A stretch of DNA of 64,000 bases from Hysterangium stoloniferum (lineage: Eukaryota > Basidiomycota > Agaricomycetes > Hysterangiales > Hysterangiaceae): contig WHVD01000012.1 of the NCBI GenBank assembly GCA_015178975.1, positions 992,001-1,056,000 of the forward strand. The letters are read 5' to 3'. Shown here one piece after another: positions 11,706-23,498 of the stretch; within the stretch, counting starts at the first letter, position 1; each line of letters begins with the position of its first letter. The notes below the pieces were generated by a model. That model ran no database searches, was not told where the DNA came from, and worked only from the letters and a program-made list of their open reading frames with translations. The translations under genes and the position numbers were made by a program.

Positions 11706-12886
11706 TGTCAGGAACTGGAAAGCCCGCTGGCCTCCGGGCTCCCGGACCCCATCCTACATGCTCCCGACCCTCTATATTGTGTAGTTACAACTGGAGTTCC
11801 TGCCGGAGCCCGCACATCAACTTGTTTATGCCTGACTCTCTGTATGCACCCCAACCTATCTACCCCCAACTAGACACCTTCTGTTATGACCTGGAATCCA
11901 TCAGACTCCACCCTTTACATTTAAGTTCATTACATGTTCTTGGTCATCTCCTGAACCGGACTCCAACCAGACTCCCAGGACCTGCACATCAACCCCATAT
12001 GCACCAGTTGTTGGACTCCACTGGACTTGCACCTCAACCTGTCTATATCCGACACTGTGTCATATACACCAGTCCTCAGACTCCACCAGACCTGGACATC
12101 AACCTCCTTATACCTGACTCTCTGTGTCTCATGTACCCATCACTGGACTCCAACCAGACTCCCAGAACCCCTCTAACAGAGCATAGAACCCTGCTCCCAT
12201 TTTGGTCAAATGGTCTGTCATGTGTCTCATGTACCAGTCATTGGACTCCACCCAATATACACCTGACACTCTGTATCTCACAGACCAGTCACCAGACCCT
12301 GACTGGACTCCCTGGAACTCCTCTAACAGAGCCCCATTCCCGTTATGGTCTAATGACCTGTCATGATTCATTCTCTGCTCCCATTCCAATCCATCCCTAA
12401 TTCCCATTTATTATTTACTTGTATCATTTTATGTTTAATAGTTCTGCCCCTTATTAATACCGTATTTGGTATTATTACATTTCACAGTCTATATAAGTCT
12501 CCTATATTCATGTACTTAAAATCCAGTTTGAATCTCGAACAAGTTACACCCCTGATCTAGTATCTAGTCCTCTTGTCTGTCTGCACACTTGATTCCCAGA
12601 ACTCCCATGGGAACTACATCTTCCTGTATGCATTCTGTCAGCTCAAAATATGGACACTCGAATGAGTGTATGAGGGTGCAGCCCATAAGCTGAAGCCAAG
12701 TCCATCTCATCAGTACTACACCTTTCTGGTAATTATTCTGATACCACACTCCCTTGTACTAATATCCCCAGAAACTCCCCTGGACTAATTACCTGGGGAC
12801 TCCATGGGACATTTCCTGGAAAAGAAGTGTTCAGAATAAATTACTGGAAACCAGGAAATCCGTGGGCCTTTGTTCAGAACTTAACA
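11706..12886 (+). repeat. Solo LTR (1181 bp) with 5-bp TSD
   Basis: Starts TGTCAGGAACTGG and ends CAGAACTTAACA. The TSD TGATT is at 11701-11705 and 12887-12891. It contains a TATA box TATATAAG (12490-12497), and the conserved U5 motif at 12666-12703 is preceded by ATGGAC (12648-12653) and followed by GTCCAT, which are complementary. The first half holds repeated CCAGACTCC-type units, which explain a long but spurious open frame. A related diverged LTR is at about 60465-61879. Confidence 0.9.
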
Positions 12887-12899
12887 TGATTCCACTTTC

Positions 12900-13841
12900 T
12901 GTTATGACTGGAAAACCTGCCAGACTCTGGGCACTACCCTATATGCACCCACACCTTTCATGCACCAGTTATCAGTTTACCAGAATACCCACAGGAACCC
13001 AGATGTTAGACCTGTCCTTGCCTGACCTTCATTATCTCATGTACCAGTCACTGGAAAACCTGCTGGAGCCCAGACATCAGACCTGTCCTTGCCTGACCTT
13101 CGTTATCTCATGTACCAGTCACCAGAATACCCACCTGGACCCTGTGCACGTCATTCCTGTCTATTCCTGACCCTGTCCCATGCATCAGTCACCAGACTCT
13201 GCTTGGAAAACCCATCAGCCCTCTAACTGAGCCCTGTTCCCTTATGGTCAAATGACCTGTCACATTTTGGACTCCACTCCTGCCCCATTCCCATTGTGGT
13301 CTAATGACCTGTCATGTTTTGGACTCCACTCTGCTCCATTCTGTTCCTAACACCAAATTCAGTGTTTACTTATCTTGTTTCATGGATTTCATTATTACTG
13401 GATTTGGTATGACATACATTCCACAGTCTATATATCTAACAAATGTTATACATACAATCCAATCAAAAAATCAACTTAAATTCCCCAGTAATCTCAGTAC
13501 ATTTTCCACTCTAATTTCCTCTTTGAAACACACCGCTATTTACCTCATTGGGGCCCACAGGCTCCGACCTATCTATTACTTGACCACTGACTCATCACTG
13601 CCCGACCCCTCGACCTCTGCAGGATTCCTGCAGTCAACCCTCCAACCCCTCAACCCACCAACTACTCCAAGACTCAACCCACCAACTACTCCGAGACTCC
13701 CCAGGATTCCCATCTGCCCATCTGAAATTGGACGACACAATCTCGTGAGGGCACAGCCTATAAGCTGAAGCCAAGTCCTACCGGCCTTCCCACGGGTTTC
13801 TCTGGAAACCCTCCAATAAGCTCCGTGTGCACTCCTTAACA
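12900..13841 (+). repeat. 5' LTR of Gypsy A (942 bp)
   Basis: Starts TGTTATGACTGG and ends CACTCCTTAACA, directly before GTATTTTCTGACTGAGAC and the Gypsy A gag ATG at 13875. It has a TATA-like TATATAT at 13429-13435, and the U5 motif is at 13745-13778 in the sense orientation. No matching 3' LTR is seen downstream of the element; the Tc1 relic at 17153 lies where it would be expected. Confidence 0.8.
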
Positions 13842-13874
13842 GTATTTTCTGACTGAGACTTGCAGATTGTCAAT

Positions 13875-14645
13875 ATGCCACCAAGAAGAAAAGCACACAT
13901 ACAGGAATCATTACCTGGACCTTCGACTCTTCATTCCCCACTTACTTTGTATCCCAGCCAGACACTCACAAACCAGCCAGATGCCACAGAAGAAGCCTGT
14001 ATCAAAGAAGTCCTGGAAAACCCGGATGAATCTGAGTACAAGGACGAGTCCATGGCCCCCGACAAGGGCAAAGGTGTTGAAAATTCCCCATCTAATGATT
14101 GATTGCCACTTGTGGATCCCACTTCCAAGTTGTTAGCAATCACTTTAGAAAGATTGGTGAATCACATGCTTGGAGAAGGCAAAAAGAAGGATCCAGAACC
14201 TCCGCGGTCAAAAGTCAATGCTCCAGAACTCTTCACAGGCTCCAACCCCAACAAACTTTCTACTTTCCTCATGCAATGTTGTTTTAATTTCCATGATCAA
14301 TCCACCACATTCTCCACAGAGTCCTGAAAAGTCAATTATACACTTTCATACCTCTCAGGATCCGCATTGAAATGGTTTGAACTGGCTTTTAGTGGACTTT
14401 CTAAGGAAGAGCTGCTCTGGCTTGAAGATTGGGATGCTTTTGTTATGGAGCTAGAAACCAACTTTGACCCATATGACCCAACCAGAGAAGCCGATAATAG
14501 CCTTACCAATCTTTGTATGAAGGACAGCCAGTGCCTCACAGACTACATTGTCCAATTCAATAATCTTGCAGTGCATTGTCAATGGGGCAATCCCAGAAAA
14601 GTCAAAGATATACAGTCTTTCCTCAGCTTTGCCAATTTTTACTGA
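13875..14645 (+). pseudogene. gag: Gypsy A Gag fused in frame to the end of RT by deletion
   Basis: A single frame runs from ATG 13875 (MPPRRKAHIQESLPGP) with TGA stops at 14100, 14325 and 14643. Gag features: KVNAPELFTGSNPNKLSTF, SYLSGSALKWFE, then ETNFDPYDPTREADNSL and YIVQFNNLAVHCQW. After HCQW the frame passes straight to NPRKVKDIQSFLSFANFY, the thumb region of gypsy reverse transcriptase. Protease and the RT palm are therefore deleted without a frame change. The TGA codons fit C-to-T decay. Not functional. Confidence 0.8.
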
Positions 14646-16723
14646 TGGTTTATCCATGGATATTCTGAAATCACAGTTCTCCTTACTTGTCTTATGTGCA
14701 AGGAATTTTAATGATAAGTGTCAAAAAGCTTTCAATCTTTTAAAAGATTCTTTTTCTTCACTCAGACTATGCACTTGGACCCATTCTGTCTATCCAGGAC
14801 TCCAACAGAGAAGTTCACCCTGTGGCTTGTCTGTCCCAGACTTTCACTGGAGCAGAGCTCAATTATGACATTCATGACAAGGAACTCCTAGCAATTTTTT
14901 CAACTTTCAAAATGTGGTGACACTATTTGGAAGGCTTGGGAATTCTGATTGATATTGTAACAGATCACAAGAACCTGAAATACATTTCTACCATGTAACT
15001 TTTGACCCACTGGTCTAAATACCTGTCAGCCTTTAATATGATTATCCATTTTCAACCCAGTCACCTTGGCAGCAAACCTGACACTTTAACTAGACAATGG
15101 AACATCTACCCTAAAGAGGGGAGCAACAACTATGCCATGGTAAACCTGTACAACTTGAAACCCATTTTCATGAATCACCAGCTTACTGCATCAGTCTGCC
15201 CAACTTTCCTCATCCATCCCATCATCTGTGGAATTATCATTATGGATATTGAGAAGTTACATCAAGATATTCTATTGGCAATTCCACTAGACCCGATACC
15301 CAAAGCACACCTTGACAATCCCATGGACCCCGGTCAACCCCAGTGGTCTCTCAACCAGCATGGTTTCATTAGACTTGACAATCACATATATGTACTGGAA
15401 TCCAGTGGCCTCTGCCTCATGATTCTCCAGTACAAACACAACCATCCACTCTCAAGACATTTTGGGTTCAACAAAACTCTAGCATTAATAAGAAGAGAAT
15501 ACACTTGGCCCAGACTCTGAGACTTCATTAAGCACTATTGTAAATCTTGCATTACTTGTCCATGCTCTAAATCACAGCGTCGCAAGCCATATGGTCTTCT
15601 GAAACAACTCCTGGTACCAGAACACCCATGGAATTCCATCTCTATGGATTTCATGGAACACCTACTGGACTCTGAAGGCTTTTCCACCATTCTAGTCATT
15701 GTTGACAGATTCTCAAAACAAGGTATATTTATTCCCATGCATGATACCATCATGTCTGTGCAGTTAGTGGAACTTTTCATTATCAATATATTTTCCAAGC
15801 ATGGAGTCCCATCCCATATAACTTCTGATTGAGGATCAGAGTTTGTATTTCACTTCTTTAGATCCCTCAGGAAATCCTTGGACATGAAATTACACTTCAG
15901 GTTCAGATATCACCAGAAGGCAATGGACAAACCAAGCACATCAATCAGACATTGGAACAATACCTCCACATATATTGCAACTACCAACAGGACAATTGGA
16001 AATCCCTGTTGCCACTTGCAGAATTTGCTTACAACAATGCACCCTTGGCCACTACTGGCATTTCTCTGTTCTTTGCAAATAAAGGGTACAATCCAAATAT
16101 TACAGTACACCCAGAATGGAATCTTGCCTCTGCCCATGCTCAAGAGTTCATCACAGACCTCCATGAGCTCCTTGAGAAACTCAGGACTACAATAATGTCT
16201 GCCCAGGAGCAATATCAGCATTCAGTGGACAAAAACCAGATTCCGCCACCAAACTTCAAAATTGGTGATTGTGTTTTTGTCAAAGTTTAATTCTTTCGGA
16301 CTACCCATTCATCAAAGAAACTCACTGAAAAATATTTAGGTCCATTTGAAATAATAGCACAAGTAGGTTCAGTTTCATGGACCCTACAGCTTCCAGATAG
16401 CATGCACACAGTATACCTAGTATTTCATGGTTCTATGCTAGAACCATGTACTGCTAACACTATCCCAGATCACATGCAATCTCCACCCCCTCTGGTCATC
16501 ATTGATGGAGAACCCAAGTTTGAAATCTCACAAATTTTAGACTCAAAAATAGATAACTGTCAACACACTTGTAAACTGCTTTACTTGGTCAAGTGGGTGG
16601 GTTATGAGGGTACTGATGAAGAGACATCATGGATTTTGGCCACAGAACTTGGTAATGCCATGGAGATCATCACTGACTTTCACACAGCTTACCCACTCAA
16701 ACCTGGACCACTATCCTCTCTCT
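14646..16723 (+). pseudogene. pol: Gypsy A RNase H, integrase and chromodomain, decayed
   Basis: RNase H remnants (14700-15160) end with HFQPSHLGSKPDTLTRQW. The integrase zinc-binding region is at 15420-15570 (HNHPLSRHFGFNKTLALI, then CKSCITCPCSKSQ). The core has SMDFMEHLLDSEGF and HGVPSHITSD followed by a TGA; the third acidic position reads QTKH, so Glu became Lys, and the frame then shifts. The C-terminal part is at 15952-16400, and a chromodomain at about 16495-16700 includes FEISQILDSKIDN and LYLVKWVGYEGTDEETSW. The chromodomain would direct integration to marked chromatin. The stop at 16723 is natural. A minus-strand ORF follows downstream. Confidence 0.85.
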
Positions 16724-16904
16724 AGCTGCAATCTGCAGACCCCGTGTATATGTTGGATTCACTTCATTTTTTTCTCTGTTGCCCTATGTCTCTCTTTGCT
16801 TTTACAGGTTTTCTGACATATCTTCAAGTCTTAACGGACCTTCCTGTGGACTTTTAAGTTTCATGTTTTTATTATTTTTTATTTTTAAAAAATAATTATA
16901 TTTT

Positions 16905-17138
16905 TCAATCTACATTTATGAGGCTATGTTTCTGCCCAACTTCTTTACCCTCCTTGTGGATTTCTGCCACCCCCTTGGGGACCCCATCCTCATCCTCACC
17001 AGGCTCTTCAGAACTTCCAATCTGCAGTTCTGCATAGACATACCCACCATACTCCACCAAGAATGCACAGAACTCCCCACAGAGTCCCTGGAGCATCTCT
17101 AGCACAGTTCCCTGCACATGGTTGCTCTCTTCTAGCAA
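16905..17138 (-). CDS. Antisense ORF downstream of the Gypsy A chromodomain (fragment)
   Basis: This minus-strand frame encodes a helical, Leu-rich stretch (NQLLEESNHVQGTVLEMLQG), a short aromatic segment with two Tyr, then an acidic tail (SSEEPGEDEDGVPKG). Upstream it is cut off by the Tc1 transposase relic ending at 17153, so the true start is missing. A similar layout occurs at 36987-36487 (Gypsy D) and 51055-50849, each on the strand opposite its host element. Function unknown; I recognise no domain. It could be a conserved accessory gene or chance openness on the complementary strand. Confidence 0.4.
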   Translation of the reverse strand: MLEESNHVQGTVLEMLQGLCGEFCAFLVEYGGYVYAELQIGSSEEPGEDEDGVPKGVAEIHKEGKEVGQKHSLINVD

Positions 17139-17152
17139 CTGGTTCTGGGCCT

Positions 17153-18060
17153 CTACTTTGCCTTCAACACACCTGCAACCCTCCTAGGCATACTCCCAAT
17201 CAAATTCTGACACCTCTGCATCAATCTTGTTCCACTCCTCCTCTACCCTCTCCCACAACTCCAGTATCCCTTTTGGTCCAACCTCATACTCCCCCAGCCT
17301 CCTCTTGATATGATCCCACAAGTGTTCAATGGGGTTGAGGTCTGGAGATTGTGCTGGCCATGGAAGGACATTGAAATCATTATTTTAAAACCAAGTCTGG
17401 GCCTTCTTGCAGGTATGTTTGGGGTCATTGTCTTGCTGGAAGATGACATCACCCACAGATTTTCCATAATAGTTGAGGCTGGCTTGAAGGTCCTCCTCCA
17501 TAATCTTGAGATAAAGGTCTCCATCCATCCTCCCATCCATCTTACAAGCATACCCAGGTCCTTCCCACAATGTGCACCCCCATACCATCACAGATCCTCC
17601 TCCAAACTTCTGAGTCCCCTGAACCAGCCTGTTACTCAAGACCTCCCCAGCCTTTTTCCAGACCCACTTCCTCCCATCTGACCCCAACCTGTTGATTTTG
17701 GTTTCATCAGACCATACCACCTTCTTCCAGTCCTCCACAGTCCAATGCTGATGTGCTATAGCCAAGTCCATCCTTGCCTTCCTATGCTTCTTGCTGAGAA
17801 GGGGCTTTTTCTTCTTCATCACAGCCTTCATCCCAACCATCTTGAGAATATTGCACACAGTTTGGGTAGAGATGGACTGGTTGGTGAGATTCCTAAGGGC
17901 TTTGGTCACATCAACAGCAGTGTCAGCCTTCCCAGAGCTGATGAGGTGCTGTGCATAGTGAATGTTGGTAGGGGAAAGCTTTGAGGGACGACCACCAATG
18001 GACTTTGAGAGATGAGAATGATGATTAGAGAGACTGTGGAAATGCTATTGTTGGAATATG
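17153..18060 (-). pseudogene. Tc1/mariner transposase (DD34E), N-terminus missing
   Basis: Minus-strand homologue of the complete copy at 39319-38303. It begins near SIGGRPSKLSPTNIHYAQ and contains VVWSDETKIN (first catalytic Asp intact), FQQDNDPKH (second Asp) and SPDLNPIEH (Glu). It ends at SMPRRVAGVLKAK plus a TAG at 17153-17155. A TAA at 17384 (Lys to stop), a frame problem near 17260 and loss of the N-terminal helix-turn-helix make it dead. No terminal inverted repeats could be found on either side, so the element is truncated at both ends. It interrupts the Gypsy A antisense ORF. Confidence 0.85.
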
Positions 18061-18089
18061 AGGTATCATCAATTAAGTATGACCTCATA

Positions 18090-18520
18090 CCTTGTCTTGT
18101 GACTGCTTAGATTATCACCAGTTCATGGACTTCCGTGATTGTATTGTTAGTTTAGTGACAGAGTTCCGAGTTCCTTGAGCACAGACCCATGCACTAACCA
18201 TGTAATAAAGTATATAGTTAGCCCCAGTTGAGGAGTAGAAACCTCAACTGGAAGCCTAGTTATAGCATCGGTTTGCTTCTACACCGCTCTACCTAAGTCG
18301 CAGTTTTCTGCCCTACATAGAGAGTCTTTCAACTTGCTCCCAGGCTTGCAGTTTATTTTAACAACTATGACCAGTAGAAGCTGCAATGTGGCTAGCTGAA
18401 TGGCCAACATCAAGCAATGAGAGGATATGATTGGCTGGCAAGAGATAAAGTGCACATTTTGGGAATTGGGACATTGCTGGTTGCTAAAAGCCATATATTT
18501 ATACTCCAGTACAACATGGT
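18090..18520. other. No supportable gene
   Basis: Mixed-composition sequence between the Tc1 relic and a 10-bp repeat. It contains TATA-like stretches and CAACTGG/CCAGTTG pairs but no element ends or coding motifs that I can identify. Confidence 0.4.
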
Positions 18521-18560
18521 CATGTGACATCATGTGACATCATGTGACATCATGTGACAT
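18521..18560. repeat. 10-bp tandem repeat, four units
   Basis: Four perfect copies of CATGTGACAT in tandem, followed by a partly palindromic CACATGATC. The unit contains CATG and TGACA steps. Too short to say more. Confidence 0.9.
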
Positions 18561-18644
18561 CACATGATCTTGTTGATAGGACCCAACTGGAAGTAAAAAA
18601 TCAACAAAGTCACATGACTATAAGCACTTATAGTCATCAAACCT

Positions 18645-18860
18645 GCCAGCAAAAAAACCCTTCTCATAAATCTCTTGTATATAAATATTTGTAGTATTTC
18701 CATATTTGGAGATTATGTAATGGTATTGTACTTCCACAATCTAGATATGATAGAGCATATTCACAAATATCTTTGATATTTTTGCATTTTTATTCTTTGA
18801 ATTACATGGAATATACATCTGAAGGATAAAACATGAGAAGGGTTTTTTGAGGCACTGTAA
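18645..18860. mobile_element. Possible Tc1-type MITE
   Basis: Inverted repeats AAAAAACCCTTCTCAT (about 18651-18666) and ATGAGAAGGGTTTTTT (about 18833-18848) enclose about 170 bp of AT-rich non-coding DNA. The right side continues to CACTGTA, the complement of the TACAGTG that starts the Tc1 element at 38061. The left outer end is diverged. This fits a small non-autonomous Tc1/mariner relative, but a TA duplication could not be fixed. Confidence 0.4.
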
Positions 18861-19088
18861 AATGATTTGATAGTAAATGTGGGTTTAAAACAAAGGTTCA
18901 ATTGCTCTATTAAAAACTAGACCTATGGATCCTTCTTTGGCTTATCAATCTCAATGTTCATACTCCATGACCCTTCAGATGCTTGGTCATGAGTCACACC
19001 CATCCTCTGTCCTGACAAGCTGCAGTGGCTACAGTACAATTAAGTCCAAGAGATATCAATGTTTTGGCACAGTTCCAAGCAGTATTTT

Positions 19089-19481
19089 TGAAAGGTTGTG
19101 GTGTCAACCTCACTCAGTGAATAACAGACAGGACAAAGTTCTCGTCTTTTGTAGATGATGGGTAGGAGTATGTACAGTGTAGTGTAGATCTTCTGAAGGA
19201 TTAATATATATGTGGTCAACAATAACGGTGGTCACTTTTAATGTGTGAAAAGAAAAGGGGTTAAAAGAACAATAATGGAATAGGAAATGAGGGGAAGACT
19301 CGGGGTAGCACAGTGAGTCAATGTATCTTGATTGGATCAGTAGGACAACAAGGGGATGATTGAAGCTGCACAGTAGAGACAATGAATCTCGATCAGATCG
19401 GCAGCACAAAGGGGCGTGATCAATATGTGATGGTGAGGTGATTGTTGATGAGATCTGTGTGGTAAGACAGTCAGGATTACA
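19089..19481 (-). repeat. Gypsy C 3' LTR
   Basis: On the minus strand it starts TGTAATCCTGACTG directly after the polypurine tract and ends CACAACCTTTCA. ATTTT lies at 19084-19088. About 96% identical to the 5' LTR by hand count. Confidence 0.9.
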
Positions 19482-19515
19482 CCCCTCCCCCTTCTGAAAA
19501 ATTCGGCGGTGTCAA

Positions 19516-20910
19516 ACCTCCAGTCCATTCTCATTCTCCCAAGTGTCCAAGGCTTTAGTATTGTCAAAGGCCCAACGGGGAAGCCATTTGTCATAATCTT
19601 TTCTGTAACCCACCCAACGCACCAGGTATTGAATGCCTCGGCCTCAACGGCGGGCATCAACGATCTTTTCAATGAGGGTCTCCTCGGTAATGACAATGCC
19701 AGGCCAGACAAGTTCTCAGTTGGGGAAGAGAGAGGGATCATTGGAGATGAATGGCTTGAAGAGACTGGAGTGGAATCCCGGGTAGGAGGTAGGGTTGTTG
19801 GGTAGGCGAAGTGTGTAGACAGACTTGTCCGGGAAGGCATGTGTAACTTCACAAGGCCCATCAAAACAAGGCATAAACTTGGCAACATGCTTCTTCCCCT
19901 TCCATTTATAATTGTGCCGTCTATGGGTGGTGGAGAGCATTACGAGATTGCCAACCTGGTAAGGTACTTCAGCCGCCCTATGTTCATTGGCGTGGTAAGC
20001 TTGTCGAACTTTGGCTGCAATGAGATTGTCTTGTGCTTCCTGGACATCAGATGCCAGGCGGCACAAGATTTCATGGGCAGAGATTTCAGTTGAGGTGGGA
20101 TCTGTAGCTAGGGGTACCAGAGGGGGGATGATACGTGGGGAACGGCCATTTTTTAGTTGGAACGGGGAGAAACCTGTGGATGTGTTGATGGCATTCATCA
20201 GGGCAAAATGCACTCGGGGTAACTTGGCAGACCAGCCCTTCTGGTTGATGTCAACGTGGTATCATATGACTTGGTTGAGTGTTTTATTTGTCCGCTCACT
20301 GGATCCATCACTCTGTGGGTGGTAAGCTGTGGACATGTTCAGTTTGACACCTGAGAGCTTGTGTAAGGTGGCCCAAAGCTCCGAGGTAAAAAGGGGTCAC
20401 GATGTGAGACAATGTGCAGCATCAACCCATTCTCACAGTACCATTCATTGAAAAGGACAACAGCAACCTGTGCGGCAGTGTAAGAGGAGTGTATTGCAGC
20501 CAAGCGAATGTCGGCCCCTAATGTGTCAGTCATGGTCATCACCGTGTCCTTGCCATCTTCCTCAGGGAGCGGTCCAACAAAATCAATGGCAACAGTGTTG
20601 AAATGCCCATCAGGGACTGGAAGGGGGTGTAAGGGACCATGGGGACGGCTGGTGTGGTCTTTGTTGCATTGGCACTCCATGCAGGAGGGTATGTAGGCAC
20701 CTTCCAGATCATGCCTCATGTTAGGCCAATAGTATGAATGGCATAATGACTCATAACTTTTGTCAAAGCCAAAATGGCCAAGGTTGTTGTGTGCAAGATG
20801 GTAGAACATTTCATGAAGGGTGTTGTTGTGAGGAATGACAAGTCGGCGTCCAATGTATAAGAGGCCTGAGTCCTGTCATGCACCCTCGATACTGCCAGCA
20901 GTGATGTCAT
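19516..20910 (-). pseudogene. pol: Gypsy C integrase with C-terminal chromodomain
   Basis: The zinc-binding region is HNNLGHFGFDKSYESLCH with CMECQCNK. In the core, the first Asp is in VAIDFVGPLPEEDG, the second position reads IVSHRDPF (Asp to His), and the Glu is kept in [16 protein letters not shown] after a frameshift near 20390. The C-terminal part at 20213-19716 includes NAINTSTGFSPFQL. The chromodomain (about 19710-19520) has GIQYLVRWVGYRKDYDKWLP. The loss of the second catalytic residue means this copy could not integrate by itself. Confidence 0.85.
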
Positions 20911-21089
20911 CTGCTAGTTATTTGCAAAATTCATCTTTGAGGTACCCCCTCTGTATCTGTTCCAGTATTGAGGGTTTGGAGGTGATGTGGAGGACTCCTC
21001 CTGCAAGTTTCCCAGGTGGGGAGCGTGTATAGGCTAGTGTGCAGGCAGCATGCAGGGCATCAGGGTTGACATCAGGCATGCGGGACAAT

Positions 21090-23304
21090 GCGTCAGCGAC
21101 TGCATTATCTTCACCCTGGATATATATGATTTCAAAGTCAAAATCTGCGAGGTACATAGACCAATGCATTTGTCACTGTGACATATCTTTCTGGGACTGG
21201 AAATATTCCAGTGTCTGGTGATCAGTGTAAATCTTAAACTGGCATCCTAGCAGGCTAGTACGCCATTTCTTTAGTGCCTTGATGATGGCTAGGAGTTCCT
21301 CCTCATGCACCGGGTCATTCCTCTCTGCTGGATTGAGTTGGTATGAATCATAGGCAACTGGTCGTGCAGTATCCCAATCCTTGCCAAAACTGAGGACAGC
21401 ACCTGTGCATTGGTCACTAGCATCTGTGGTCAAGAAGATATTTCCCATGGGATTGTCATAATCTATGATGGTCAGGCAGTCAGCACTCATAACCAAATGT
21501 TTGATGGCATCAAATGCAAACTGGTGTTCAGAAGTCCATGTGGGGAAATGCTGATCACATTCCTTGGTGGTTAGTGGAGTGAGTAGGCTGGTATATTCTG
21601 CGAGGGCAGGGAGAAATGCAGAAACATATCCAGTCAACCCCAGGAATCCATGGACATTGGTCGCAGTGGTCGGTTGGGGCCAGTTGGTAATACATTCTGT
21701 TTTGTGGGCATCTGGGCATATCCCTGTGACTGATATGTGGTGTCCAAGGAAGGAGATTTCTGTTGTGAAAAGGAGGGACTTATCGGGATTACAGTAAAGT
21801 TGAGCAACACGGAGTGCTTCCAAAACAGCAGCTATGTTTTTCTCATGTTCTTCCAGGGATTTGGACCAAATAATAATGTCGTCAAGATAGACATGGCATA
21901 TTTCTCCCAGGAGGTGTCACAAGGCATCATTCATATGCCGCTAATGTGTGGATGGGGCATTGCATCCCCCCATGGGCATGACAGTCCACTCATAGAGTCC
22001 CCAGGGGGTCTGGACAGCTGTTAAATGTATATCATCTGGGTGAACCCTGGTCTGGAAGAATGAGTTTGTCATGTCTAACTTCCCAAAGAACCTGCCTCAG
22101 CCACAGTCTGCAAGAATATTGTCAACCCGTGGTAGTAGGTAATTGTCATGCACAGTGTTCTTGTTTAGTTCACAGTAATCATTGACCCATCTGGGTGGAA
22201 TGTCAAGGGCTGGTATTCCATTGCAATATTTTGGAACACAGAAGGCAGAAGATGCAAATTCTGAGGAGGACGGTTGTATTCGACCTGCCACCAAGTGATT
22301 CTCAAGAAGGAGTTTCCATGAGTTATGGAATTTCTTGGGGGCAGAGTAGCCTCGTCCTGTGGTGACCTTAGAGGGGTCTTTGAGTCGAATACGATGGTAT
22401 ATGTGTGTGGGTAAATCAGCGGTGTCTGGCAGTCGTAGGGGGAAGCAATCTGCAAAAGTGTTCTTAAATTCTAAATCTTTCTGGGTTAACATTTCTTGAA
22501 ATGCAAGTGTTTCAATTCGTTCCCATACTGCTGCCATAATGGGGACTGGTAAGATATGTATACCCAGCAAGTGGTGGTTCTGACATGTTGTTGGATGGGC
22601 TTGGTGTTGATGACTGTTTCGTAGGGGTTGATTTGGATGTGTGCATGGTCTTGATGTTTGGTTTTGGGATGTTGGGATTAACAAGATCATAGTCAACTCG
22701 TTTATCCTTCGCGGTACACTCCATTGTATCGATCACAATGTGGTGTGATGAGAGAAATGGCATTCCAAAATTGAGTGGTACTGGTAATCCAATATTTACT
22801 TTAGCTTTGAAAACCCCTGATTGCCACACCCCATTTCCTGATGTAACTTTTAGCTTCACAAACACTCTGCAACTCAATGGTGTATTGGAAAGTGAAGATA
22901 TGTAGGTTGTCTTCCTCCTCTGGGAGAGGAAATTGACAAAGGCCCAATTGTGAGACTACGTTGTCACTAATCACTGTGGAAGGGCATCCTATGTCAATGA
23001 GAGCCACCACTGAGGTGGGAAATTCAGAGATGAGTGGCCCCGTCAGTTCTATGGGTGCATAGAGGTGTGGGAGTGTAAAGGTGGGTGGTGGTTCAGGAGG
23101 CAATACAATGTACATGTCGGTGTCATCATCTAGGCATTCTTTGATGTTGGCCATGGCCAGACCAGCAGTGGTACGTGGTGCAGCTGCATGAGCCATTGCT
23201 ATGGTGAGTATTTTGTATGTGGTAACATTAGGCCAGGAGTTGTTCACTTTCATTGGACAGGAATCTGTGCAGTTCCAGTGTAGAAAATAGGGCAATGTGT
23301 GCAT
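21090..23304 (-). pseudogene. pol: Gypsy C protease, reverse transcriptase and RNase H
   Basis: Protease: ALIDIGCPSTVISDNVVSQL (about 22990); the usual Asp-Ser-Gly here reads Asp-Ile-Gly. RT: CVPKYCNGIPALDIP, CELNKNTVHDNYLLPRVD, then VYLDDIIIWSKS with an intact catalytic YLDD (about 21890), and SFLGHHISVTG. In-frame stops occur near 22088 (TGA) and twice in the segment before YLDD, two of them explicable by C-to-T change. RNase H: IFLTTDASDQCTGAVLSF, EEELLAIIKALKKWR, TDHQTLEYF and ADALSRMPD. The order and spacing are normal for a chromovirus. Confidence 0.85.
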
Positions 23305-23498
23305 CCTTCATGTTCTTGAAGGAGCTTCCACTCCTCCTCTGTCAGTCTGGGTAGCTTGGTGCCAGCTTTGGAAGCCAATGTGGGATTAGTGGGCAGATCA
23401 GATATTTGTGAAGCTAAACTCTTCCTCTCATTGTGATGGAGAGCACAGGCAGCATTGTTTGCAAAATCTGTTCTTGAACTACATAGTTCTTGTTGCTC

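Noticed and set aside
11591..12400. Plus-strand open frame of 269 codons
   Set aside because: It lies almost entirely in the solo LTR 11706-12886, whose ends and TSD are clear; openness comes from repeated CCAGACTCC-like units. No domain.
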